A DNA stretch of 26,741 nucleotides from Candidatus Pelagibacter sp. (GTDB taxonomy: Bacteria > Pseudomonadota > Alphaproteobacteria > Pelagibacterales > Pelagibacteraceae): contig JAOHKR010000010.1 in NCBI GenBank assembly GCA_028101445.1, forward strand, positions 1 through 26,741, written 5' to 3'. Both the position numbers and the translations under genes were made by a program. Below are positions 17,360 through 24,389 of the stretch, piece by piece. Position 1 is the stretch's first letter. Each line of letters begins with the position of its first letter. The notes beneath the pieces were generated by a model. That model was not told where the DNA came from. It worked only from the letters and a program-made list of their open reading frames with translations, and did no database searches.

Positions 17360-18475
17360 ATGCCAGATAGTAATTTCTCTTTTGAGTTAATAACTCAAGA
17401 CGATAAAGCTAGATTAGGAAAAATAACCACACCAAAAGGATTTATAGATACTCCAGCTTTTATGCCTGTTGGTACTCAAGGAACTGTAAAGGGTGTTTTT
17501 ACAGATGATATTAAAAAAACTAATACTCAAATTATTCTTGGAAATACATACCATTTACTTTTAAGACCCGGAATAGAAACATTAAATAGTTTTAATGGCC
17601 TTCATAATTTTATGAATTGGGACAAACCAATTTTAACAGACTCAGGCGGTTATCAAATAATGTCTTTATCAAAATTTAATAAAATTGATTTAGAAATAGG
17701 TGCAATTTTTAAATCTCATATTGATGGAAAAAAAATAATTTTAAGTCCTGAAAAAAGTATTCAAGTTCAAAAATCAATTAATTCAGATATTATAATGGTC
17801 TTAGATGAATGTCCTTCACTGACAAATGATAAAACAATCTTATCTAACGCTATTAAAATTTCAACCAATTGGGCGAAAAGATGTAAAATTGAGTTTGGAA
17901 ATAATAAAAACAAAGGTTTGTTTGGTATAGCCCAAGGTGGTTTATATAAAGATTTAAGAGTCGAAAGTATAGAAAAATTAAAAGAAATAGAATTTGATGG
18001 CTATGCCATGGGTGGTTTAGCTGTTGGTGAAAATCAATCTGACATGTTTCAAATTTTAAGCGAAACCACTGGTTATTTGCCAAAAAACAAACCGAGATAT
18101 TTAATGGGAGTAGGGACGCCATCCGATATATTAGGAGCTGTTAAAGAGGGTATTGATATGTTTGATTGTGTCATGCCAACTAGATCTGGAAGAACCGGCT
18201 TAGCATTTACGTGGCAAGGAAAAGTTAATTTAAAAAATTCCAAATATGTTAATGATAAATCTCCTCTAGATGAAGAGTGCGACATAAGACAGCTCAACAA
18301 GTACTCAAAAAGTTATTTAAATCATTTAATTAAATCTAATGAAATGATGGCTTCTATGTTAATTTCTTTACACAATATCCATTTTTATCAACAATTTATG
18401 TTTCAGATAAGAAATAATGTTAAGAATGGTACATTTACAAGTTTTTATAAAAAATATATTAATTTGTTTAATTAA
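17360..18475 (+). CDS. tgt: tRNA-guanine transglycosylase (Tgt) with incomplete zinc site
   Basis: Exchanges guanine-34 for the queuosine precursor preQ1 in tRNAs with GUN anticodons. The (beta/alpha)8 core has DSGGYQIMSL with Asp94, FGIAQGGLYKDLR, YAMGGLAVGE, and FDCVMPTRSGRTG with nucleophile Asp269. The structural zinc site of the family is C-x-C-x2-C plus His. Here the first Cys (C307) and the His (H338) are kept with exactly the E. coli spacing of 31, but the second and third Cys positions are Ile309 and Leu312 (CDIRQL). Length (371 residues) and other motifs are normal, so it looks like a functional enzyme with a changed or lost metal site. queA, the usual neighbour, is absent from this cluster. 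Confidence 0.95.
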   Translation: MPDSNFSFELITQDDKARLGKITTPKGFIDTPAFMPVGTQGTVKGVFTDDIKKTNTQIILGNTYHLLLRPGIETLNSFNGLHNFMNWDKPILTDSGGYQIMSLSKFNKIDLEIGAIFKSHIDGKKIILSPEKSIQVQKSINSDIIMVLDECPSLTNDKTILSNAIKISTNWAKRCKIEFGNNKNKGLFGIAQGGLYKDLRVESIEKLKEIEFDGYAMGGLAVGENQSDMFQILSETTGYLPKNKPRYLMGVGTPSDILGAVKEGIDMFDCVMPTRSGRTGLAFTWQGKVNLKNSKYVNDKSPLDEECDIRQLNKYSKSYLNHLIKSNEMMASMLISLHNIHFYQQFMFQIRNNVKNGTFTSFYKKYINLFN

Positions 18476-18519
18476 TTATTTGTATTTTAATTAATTAATA
18501 TATAGAAATACGTTTTTGT

Positions 18520-18595
<76 letters not shown>

Positions 18596-18599
18596 CAAA

Positions 18600-19433
18600 T
18601 TAGGTTTTAATTGGTGGATACTTTATCATTACCTCAGATATCCAATTATTTAAATTTTCAATTCTTTTTTTGCTACTTGGATGAGTGCTCAAAAAAACCG
18701 GTGGTTCTTTACCTTTGTTTTTTTCAGCCATTCTTTCCCAAAGCTTTACAGACTCCCTAACATCATAACCTGACAATGAAGCAAAAATTAAACCTAAATA
18801 ATCTGCTTCGGATTCTTGTTTTCTACCGAAAGGGTTCATTATACCTAGTTGAAAAATATCTAATCCCGTGTTTTGACCTACGGTATTTCTAGTTCTGTTA
18901 ATAGCTCCACCTAGAAAAATATCAGCAACAGTAGTTCCAAGATTAATGGTCATTGCATGACTCATTCTTTCTACAGAATGCCTTGCTACAGCGTGTGCTA
19001 TTTCGTGTCCCATAACGATTGATAAAGCATCTGTATTTTTAGTAACTTTAAGTAAACCAGTATATACCGCAATTTTTCCACCAGGCATGCACCAAGCATT
19101 AACCACCTTATCATTGTCTACTAAAAGATAGTCCCATTCAAAATTTTTTGTTGGATCTTTCCTTCCCTGACTATCGAAAAAAGCACTTACTGCAAATTCC
19201 ATTTTTTTTCCAATTTCTCTAATTTTTTTTAACTGAGATCCTTTATTGATCAATTTTGCTTTACTTCTAAAATTTTCGTACGCAGCTGCAGCCTGAGAGT
19301 TAATGCGAGACTCTGGAATAATACTTAGTTGTTTTCTTTCCGTTATTGGCACTGTTGAACAAGAGGGAAGGATTAAAGAGCAACAACCACATCCAAAATA
19401 TCCAAGAAATTTTCTTCTATTTATGTTATACAT
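18600..19433 (-). CDS. M48-family zinc metalloprotease, Tat-type lipoprotein
   Basis: Peptidase of the M48 family (LoiP/YggG-like), expected to act in periplasmic or envelope quality control. The zinc motif HEIAH is at residues 143-147, and a downstream ESEAD (about 213-217) supplies the third ligand. The N-terminus NRRKFLGYFGCGCC has paired Arg at 6-7 followed by xFLG, a good twin-arginine motif. It then reads LILPSC, with Cys25 as the candidate lipidation site. So it is probably exported folded by TatABC (4424-5612) and anchored by lipid. Length is 277 residues. It converges on tRNA-Lys and diverges from the DUF502 region. Protease family is secure; substrates are unknown. Confidence 0.92.
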   Translation of the reverse strand: MYNINRRKFLGYFGCGCCSLILPSCSTVPITERKQLSIIPESRINSQAAAAYENFRSKAKLINKGSQLKKIREIGKKMEFAVSAFFDSQGRKDPTKNFEWDYLLVDNDKVVNAWCMPGGKIAVYTGLLKVTKNTDALSIVMGHEIAHAVARHSVERMSHAMTINLGTTVADIFLGGAINRTRNTVGQNTGLDIFQLGIMNPFGRKQESEADYLGLIFASLSGYDVRESVKLWERMAEKNKGKEPPVFLSTHPSSKKRIENLNNWISEVMIKYPPIKT

Positions 19434-19444
19434 AATTTAGATTC

Positions 19445-19522
19445 ATGATATTAAATAATAAATTATTAATTGCAATTTTTATCTTAATAATAATATTTAT
19501 TATATATTCCAGCTACTCTTGA
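19445..19522 (+). CDS. Candidate 25-residue single-helix membrane microprotein
   Basis: An ATG at 19445 opens 25 codons to TGA at 19520-19522, three bases ahead of the DUF502 start. The product begins MILNNK, continues with about 15 Leu/Ile/Phe residues (LLIAIFILIIIFII) and ends YSSYS. This is a basic N-end, one membrane helix and a polar tail. No convincing ribosome binding site is seen. In DNA this AT-rich an open run of this size can arise by chance, and T-rich codons favour hydrophobic residues, so this is a candidate only. It could also act as a short upstream ORF that couples translation into DUF502. Confidence 0.3.
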   Translation: MILNNKLLIAIFILIIIFIIYSSYS

Positions 19523-19525
19523 TGT

Positions 19526-20137
19526 ATGGCAAATCCTGTTAAAAAATCTTTTTTTGCTAAATTACGTAATAATTTTATAGCAGGTATAGTTGTATTAATA
19601 CCAATCGGTATTACTCTATACCTCACACTTTTTTTTGTTAAAATTTCTGGAAAAATAATTCCAAAAAAAATTAATCCAAACAATTATCTTCCTTTTGATA
19701 TACCTGGTGTAGAGATTTTAATAGCGTTATTGATTATAACTTTTATTGGCTGGATTTCCCTTTCTTTTATTGGAAAAAAATTTTTTGAATTTTTTAATAA
19801 TTTTTTAAAGAAAATTCCAATATTAAGAACTATTTATTCTGCTATTGGACAAATGACGGAAAGTTTTACTAAGTCTGATAATTCAGAAAAGAGTGTAGTT
19901 TTATTAGAATACCCAAGAAAAGGTATATGGGTAGTTGGTTTTGCAACTAGAGAAAATCACGGTATTATAAGAGATAAGGTTAAAGAAGAACTTATAAATG
20001 TTTTTGTGCCAACCACCCCTAACCCTACAAGTGGTTTTTTATTAATGGTTCCAAAAAAAGATTTAATTTATTTAAGCGTTTCTTTTGAACAGGCTTCAAA
20101 ATTTATCGTCTCTGCCGGCACAACTAATATCGACTAA
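19526..20137 (+). CDS. DUF502 family membrane protein
   Basis: A 203-residue protein of the DUF502 family, function unproven. Two membrane segments are clear: NFIAGIVVLIPIGITLYLTL (about residues 14-36) and a second at about 55-80 containing EILIALLIITFIGWISL. After these comes the family stretch KKIPILRTIYSAIGQ, then a soluble domain with VVLLEYPRKGIWVVGFATRE and FVPTTPNPTSGFLLMVPK, all characteristic. Its neighbour upstream is the divergent M48 gene, with a candidate microprotein ORF between. Only two bases separate its stop from the convergent recG stop. The AT-rich 92-base upstream gap could hold its promoter (TATTAT-type -10 sequences), but I cannot fix one. Confidence 0.9.
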   Translation: MANPVKKSFFAKLRNNFIAGIVVLIPIGITLYLTLFFVKISGKIIPKKINPNNYLPFDIPGVEILIALLIITFIGWISLSFIGKKFFEFFNNFLKKIPILRTIYSAIGQMTESFTKSDNSEKSVVLLEYPRKGIWVVGFATRENHGIIRDKVKEELINVFVPTTPNPTSGFLLMVPKKDLIYLSVSFEQASKFIVSAGTTNID

Positions 20138-20139
20138 AT

Positions 20140-22179
20140 TTATTCTACATTAATTATTTCAGCTCTATCAAATAATTTTAAGAGAAAAGTATATTTTTCT
20201 TGATTTATATTGTTTAGATTTTTTTGAACATAATTTTCGGCTAGATTGAATAAATCTTCATGAATGACAGGATCAGCAAATCTAAAGTTTTTTATACCGC
20301 TTTGTTGATACCCAACTAAATCACCAAAACCTCTTAATTTTAAATCTTCTTCAGCAATAAAAAAACCATCATCTGAGTTTTTTAAAATTTTTATTCTTTT
20401 TACTGCATTTTTACTTAAACCATCTTTAAATAATAAAATACATGTGCCTTGATTTTCACCTCTACCAACTCTACCTCTTAATTGATGTAGTTGAGCTAAA
20501 CCAAATTTATTAGCATTTTCAATAATTATTAAATTGGCGTTTGGAAAGTCTATTCCCACTTCAATGACTGTAGTTGATACAAGTATAGATATGTCTCTGT
20601 TAAGGAATTTTTTTAAAACATTTTCCTTATCATACTTATCTAGGGCACCATGTATTAGACCAACTTGATTAGGATATTTTTTATTAATTTGATCGTATTT
20701 TTTTTTTGCAGATGTGTAATCTAAAAAAGAAGACTCTTCGATTAAAGGACATACCCAAAAAATCTGATTATCTTTATTTATTTGTTTTGTAATAAATGGC
20801 CATAATTCATTTATTTTCTTTTCAGGTTTGCTTAACGTTATAATGTTTTTTCTCTTAGCTGGTTTTTCTGTTATTTTAGATACATCCATATCGCCATACA
20901 TAGACATCATCATAGTTCTAGGTATTGGGGTTGCTGACATTAAAAGAACATCACAATTGTTTCCACCTTTTTTTGCTAGTTCTGATCTTTGTTTTACACC
21001 AAATTTATGCTGTTCATCTATTACTACAAGACCTAGTTTTTTAAAATTAATTTTTTTTTGAAAAAGCGCATGTGTACCTATTAATAAATTTGTTTTACCT
21101 TCTTCTAAGTTAATAAGAATTTTTTTTCTTTTATTTGTTACAGTTTTACCAGTAATAAAATCTAGTTTAAAATTAGTGTTTTTGAATATTTTTTTAGCTA
21201 ATTCAAAATGTTGTCTAGCTAAGATTTCTGTAGGACCCATCAAGGCACACTGATAACCACTTTCAATAATATTTGCAATTACCAATAACGAAACAATAGT
21301 TTTTCCGGATCCTACGTCACCTTGAATAATTCTAAACATCCTTTTTTTACTGCTCAAGTCATTATTAATTTCAGTTAATACTTTTTTTTGGCTATTGGTG
21401 AGAGTAAAAGATAATTCTTTTTCAATATTTTTTGAATTTTTGCTGTTAAAAATTTTAGGTATTTTTTCTTTTTTTATTCTTTTTCTATTTTCAGATAAAG
21501 TAAAAAAATTAGCACATAATTCATCAAAAGCTAATCTTCTGAAACTTTTTGATAAATTATCCTTACCATCTTTAAAAAGATGAAGATTTTTTATTGCATT
21601 ATTCCAATCAATTAAATTATTATCTATAATAAAATTTTTATTAAGCCAGTCATCTATAGCTGGAATATTATTGATTACTTGCTCACTTATTGCTCTATAT
21701 TTTTTTTCATTTATTCCTTTTGTTAAATTATATTTAGGAATATTCTTTACAACATACTCTTGATTATCCAATGTTGTAACATAGTCAGGATTAGTAATTT
21801 GATATTTTTTATTAAAATAATTAATTTTTCCACTTATTATTACCCATTTATTAATAGGGTATAATTTTCTCAAATAACCTTCTCGACTATTAAAATAAAC
21901 AATATCAATTTTTCCAGTTTCATCTTCACATAAAATTTTATTAGGTAAATTTCTTATTCTAGGAAAATTTAATTTTTTTATAATTACTTTAACAGATTGT
22001 ATTTTTCCAATTTCTAATTCATCTAATTTATACAATTTTGATCTATCGGTTTCAGAATATGGTAAATTTAAAATAATATCTTTAATTTTTTCGATTTTCT
22101 TCTTTTTTAAATATTTTGTAAGCTGTGGACCTACACCTTTTAATTTATTTACATCGCTAAAAATAAAATTTTTTTTCAT
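20140..22179 (-). CDS. recG: ATP-dependent DNA helicase RecG
   Basis: Double-strand DNA translocase that reverses stalled replication forks and remodels Holliday junctions. The N-terminal wedge/OB region (about residues 1-200) includes LKGVGPQLTKYLKKK and GKIDIVYFNSREGYLRK. The helicase core shows GDVGSGKTIVSL (Walker A, near 290), DEQHKFGVKQR (motif II, near 388), LMSATPIPRTM (motif III), STTVIEVGIDFPNA and QLRGRVGRGENQG (motif VI), then EEDLKLRGFGDLVGYQQSG. At 679 residues it is close to the normal length. It ends two bases from the convergent DUF502 stop and is divergent from sdhE with a gap of only a few dozen bases. Confidence 0.97.
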   Translation of the reverse strand: MKKNFIFSDVNKLKGVGPQLTKYLKKKKIEKIKDIILNLPYSETDRSKLYKLDELEIGKIQSVKVIIKKLNFPRIRNLPNKILCEDETGKIDIVYFNSREGYLRKLYPINKWVIISGKINYFNKKYQITNPDYVTTLDNQEYVVKNIPKYNLTKGINEKKYRAISEQVINNIPAIDDWLNKNFIIDNNLIDWNNAIKNLHLFKDGKDNLSKSFRRLAFDELCANFFTLSENRKRIKKEKIPKIFNSKNSKNIEKELSFTLTNSQKKVLTEINNDLSSKKRMFRIIQGDVGSGKTIVSLLVIANIIESGYQCALMGPTEILARQHFELAKKIFKNTNFKLDFITGKTVTNKRKKILINLEEGKTNLLIGTHALFQKKINFKKLGLVVIDEQHKFGVKQRSELAKKGGNNCDVLLMSATPIPRTMMMSMYGDMDVSKITEKPAKRKNIITLSKPEKKINELWPFITKQINKDNQIFWVCPLIEESSFLDYTSAKKKYDQINKKYPNQVGLIHGALDKYDKENVLKKFLNRDISILVSTTVIEVGIDFPNANLIIIENANKFGLAQLHQLRGRVGRGENQGTCILLFKDGLSKNAVKRIKILKNSDDGFFIAEEDLKLRGFGDLVGYQQSGIKNFRFADPVIHEDLFNLAENYVQKNLNNINQEKYTFLLKLFDRAEIINVE

Positions 22180-22201
22180 TATTTATTAATTTATGTATAA
22201 T
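22173..22201 (+). promoter_or_regulatory. Candidate promoter for sdhE; -10 covers the upstream ATG
   Basis: A perfect TATAAT at 22196-22201 is preceded after 17 bases by TTTTCA (22173-22178), a weak -35 with four of six matches that lies inside the first codons of divergent recG. Transcription would begin near 22208, just before the ATG at 22211. It would start after the ATG at 22193, arguing that the shorter SdhE start is the real one and that the mRNA is nearly leaderless. TATAAT is expected often in such DNA, so position rather than sequence carries the argument. Confidence 0.4.
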
Positions 22202-22210
22202 ATATTTGTA

Positions 22211-22468
22211 ATGAGTAACAAATTGGAAATTTTTAAAAAGAGATTAATTTATAGAGCCACATATAGAGGAACTAAAGAAATGGATATTCTATTAAGTAGT
22301 TTTGTTAAAAAACATATCAACACATTTAATGAAAAATCCTTAGTTAAATTAGAAAATTTCCTAAATTTAAGTGATGAACAGATTCTTAATTATTATAACA
22401 ATAAATTTACAGAAGAAAGTATAAGTGAAAACGAAGTTTTAAAATTGTTTAAAAACCATGAAATTTAA
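22211..22468 (+). CDS. sdhE: Succinate dehydrogenase assembly factor SdhE
   Basis: Small cytoplasmic protein of the SdhE/Sdh5 (DUF339) family that promotes covalent FAD attachment to succinate dehydrogenase SdhA. The family signature is RATYRGTKEMDILLSSFVKKH; the RGxxE element is RGTKE. The second helical half, LVKLENFLNLSDEQILNYY, also fits. I take the ATG at 22211 (85 residues, MSNKLEIFKKRL), which matches the usual SdhE N-terminus. The in-frame ATG at 22193 would add MYNIFV and coincides with a likely -10 sequence. It is divergent from recG, and its stop adjoins the convergent tRNA-Ser gene. The sdh genes themselves are not in the window. Confidence 0.9.
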   Translation: MSNKLEIFKKRLIYRATYRGTKEMDILLSSFVKKHINTFNEKSLVKLENFLNLSDEQILNYYNNKFTEESISENEVLKLFKNHEI

Positions 22469-22558
22469 TGGCGGAGAGGGTGGGATTCGAACCCACGAAC
22501 GAGTTGCCCCGTTGCTGGTTTTCAAGACCAGTGCTTTCAACCGCTCAGCCACCTCTCC
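22469..22558 (-). tRNA. tRNA-Ser, anticodon UGA
   Basis: On the minus strand the sequence folds as a class II tRNA. The acceptor stem GGAGAGG (22558-22552) pairs with CCTCTCC (22479-22473). The D arm contains GGCTGAGCGGTTGAAAG. The anticodon stem CTGGT/ACCAG encloses loop CTTGAAA, with TGA at plus-strand 22524-22522. A long variable arm GCAACGGGGCAACTCGTT-type segment and T arm GTGGG-TTCGAAT-CCCAC follow. The discriminator is G, and CCA is encoded (22471-22469). The 93 bases beyond its 5' end, shared with the divergent transglycosylase gene, hold no other gene that I can support. Confidence 0.97.
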
Positions 22559-22666
22559 CTGAAATTAAGTAGCTTTATTTATTACTATCATTGCGAGTAA
22601 ATAACAATAAATAAGTAGTAAAATTCTTATGCTAGTTAATATAGTACAAGTGTGATAATTAAAAAA

Positions 22667-23662
22667 ATGTTTAAATTTATATTTTTTTTCGTCTTTATAA
22701 ACTCATTCGTCTTTCTAAATGCATCGGCTAATAATGATTTTGATTCATGGTTAAAAGATTTTAAAATTAAAGCAGTAAATTCAGGCATATCAAAAACATT
22801 AGTAGATCAAGTCATGTCAGAAGCCGTTTTTATACCAAAAGTAATTGAGTATGATCGTTATCAACCTGAATTTTATGAAGATACATTTACTTATATAAAA
22901 AAGAGATCATCAAATAATAAAATAAAACAAGGTTTAAAACTTTATAAAAAAGAAAAAATTATAATTGAGAAAATAGAAAAAGAATTTAATGTCGAAAAAG
23001 AATTATTACTAGCCTTAATGGGTATTGAAACAAATTTTGGGAAATATTTAGGTAAAATGGATATTATTTCGTCATTGGCAACTTTAAGCTTTGATAAGAG
23101 GAGAAGTGATTTTTTTACTAAAGAACTCCTTATTTTATTAAATTTAGTTGATAAAAAAATAATTGATAGAGAAATATTATATGGTTCGTGGGCTGGTGCT
23201 TTTGGTAATTTCCAATTTATGCCAAGAACAATTAGAAATTACGCGATTGATTATAACAAAAATAAAACAATTGAGTTAAAAAAAACTGAAGATTCATTTG
23301 CTTCTGCAGCAAATTATTTAAAAACAATTGGATGGACAAAAAATCAGCCGTGTTATTTTAAAATTGAGTTAAAAAATAATGTACCAAAAAAATATCTTAA
23401 TTCATCAGCTCGTAATATAAAAAATAAAAAAAAATTTAACTACTTTAAAAGATATATTAACAATGCAGAGTCATTAAATATAGAAAACAATCTTGATGCA
23501 GCTATAATAATTCCAGATAAAGATATTATTCCTGGAGCTGAAACATTATCACCTGCTTATATTGTATTTGATAATTATGAAAAAATTTTAAATTGGAATA
23601 GATCTTTAAGATTTGCATTAGCAGTTTGTACTCTTAAAGAAGGTTTTAAAAATGAAATTTAG
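22667..23662 (+). CDS. Lytic murein transglycosylase, MltB-like (GH103/SLT_2)
   Basis: Cleaves the MurNAc-GlcNAc bond of peptidoglycan with formation of 1,6-anhydro ends. A signal peptide (MFKFIFFFVF to ASA near residue 22) leads to the periplasm, with no lipobox Cys. The catalytic Glu lies in LLALMGIETNFGKYLGKMDI (about residues 115-134). SWAGAFGNFQFMPRTIRNYAID (near 184-205) and FASAANYLKTIGW are family motifs. The usual DGDG loop after the AVD motif is replaced by YNKNK. I prefer the ATG at 22667; a GTG at 22652 adds only MIIKK. A TATAGT at 22640-22645 might be a -10. It overlaps the next gene by 11 bases and feeds the same wall-remodelling theme as NagZ and DacA. Confidence 0.92.
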   Translation: MFKFIFFFVFINSFVFLNASANNDFDSWLKDFKIKAVNSGISKTLVDQVMSEAVFIPKVIEYDRYQPEFYEDTFTYIKKRSSNNKIKQGLKLYKKEKIIIEKIEKEFNVEKELLLALMGIETNFGKYLGKMDIISSLATLSFDKRRSDFFTKELLILLNLVDKKIIDREILYGSWAGAFGNFQFMPRTIRNYAIDYNKNKTIELKKTEDSFASAANYLKTIGWTKNQPCYFKIELKNNVPKKYLNSSARNIKNKKKFNYFKRYINNAESLNIENNLDAAIIIPDKDIIPGAETLSPAYIVFDNYEKILNWNRSLRFALAVCTLKEGFKNEI

Positions 23663-24389
23663 ATTATTAATTGTATTATTTTTTTTAGAATCTTGTTCAC
23701 CTAATTACACTAAAATAGATAATAGAAAACCATATAATTCAACTGGATTTGCCTATATTTTTAATGAAAGTGATTATGAAAATAAAATTATTAAAAAAAA
23801 GTTAAATAATGATCAATTAGAAATTTCCCATTCTGATTTAAAAATTGGTTCGCTTATAAAATTAATAAATCCAAAAACAAAAGAATATATTGTTTTAAAA
23901 AATACTAAACAATTTCTATATCCGGATTTTTATAAAATTGTTATTACAAAAACTGTAGCAGAAAAACTTAATATTGATAATAAATTACCCTTAGTAGAAA
24001 TATTAGAAGTAAAAAAAAATAAATCTTTTATCGCAGAAAAGGCAAAAATATATCAAGAAGAAAAAAAAATTTCATCCAAAGCCCCAATTACATCTGTAAA
24101 AATTGCCAATATTTCAAAAAAAAAAATGAATATAAAAAAAATTAATACTGATAACATTTATATCTTAGTTGCTTCATTTTATACTAATGAGGCTGCTAAT
24201 CTTTTAAAACAAAGAATTTTAGATGAAACACCTAATTTTGATATTAAAAAACTTAAAATTAGAAAAAAAAAATCTAAAAATTACGAAGTATTAGTAGGTC
24301 CATATAAGTCTATTAATTTATTGAAAAATGACTACATTGGTCTTAAAAATTTTGGATTCGAAGAATTGGATATTTTTATTAATGAATAA
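23652..24389 (+). CDS. rlpA: RlpA-like lipoprotein with C-terminal SPOR domain
   Basis: Envelope lipoprotein of RlpA type, here 245 residues. MKFRLLIVLFFLESC gives a short signal with Cys15 as candidate lipid site; the lipobox LESC is atypical. Residues about 30-125 look like a divergent double-psi beta-barrel: STGFAYIF, then KIGSLIKLINPKTKEYIVLKN, then KTVAEKLNIDNKLPLVEILEV. The conserved Asp of the RlpA catalytic stretch (about DLSxxAAxxLG) is replaced (KIVITKTVAEKLNI), so lytic activity is doubtful. After a Lys-rich linker, residues about 168-245 form a SPOR-like repeat (NIYILVASFYTNEAANLLKQRI and YEVLVGPYKSINLLKND), expected to bind denuded glycan at division sites. It overlaps both neighbours. 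Family moderately sure. Confidence 0.8.
   Translation: MKFRLLIVLFFLESCSPNYTKIDNRKPYNSTGFAYIFNESDYENKIIKKKLNNDQLEISHSDLKIGSLIKLINPKTKEYIVLKNTKQFLYPDFYKIVITKTVAEKLNIDNKLPLVEILEVKKNKSFIAEKAKIYQEEKKISSKAPITSVKIANISKKKMNIKKINTDNIYILVASFYTNEAANLLKQRILDETPNFDIKKLKIRKKKSKNYEVLVGPYKSINLLKNDYIGLKNFGFEELDIFINE

Noticed and set aside
22559..22651. Possible hairpin or small RNA in the gap between tRNA-Ser and the transglycosylase (TTACT/AGTAA around 22582-22600)
   Set aside because: Only a five-base AT-rich stem can be drawn, with no T-tract or covariation evidence; such stems are frequent by chance here. An eight-codon ATG frame at 22629-22655 is too short to support.
24328..24381. Longer start for the DacA carboxypeptidase
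   Set aside because: It would place 18 non-signal residues before an excellent signal peptide; the ATG at 24382 is the natural start.
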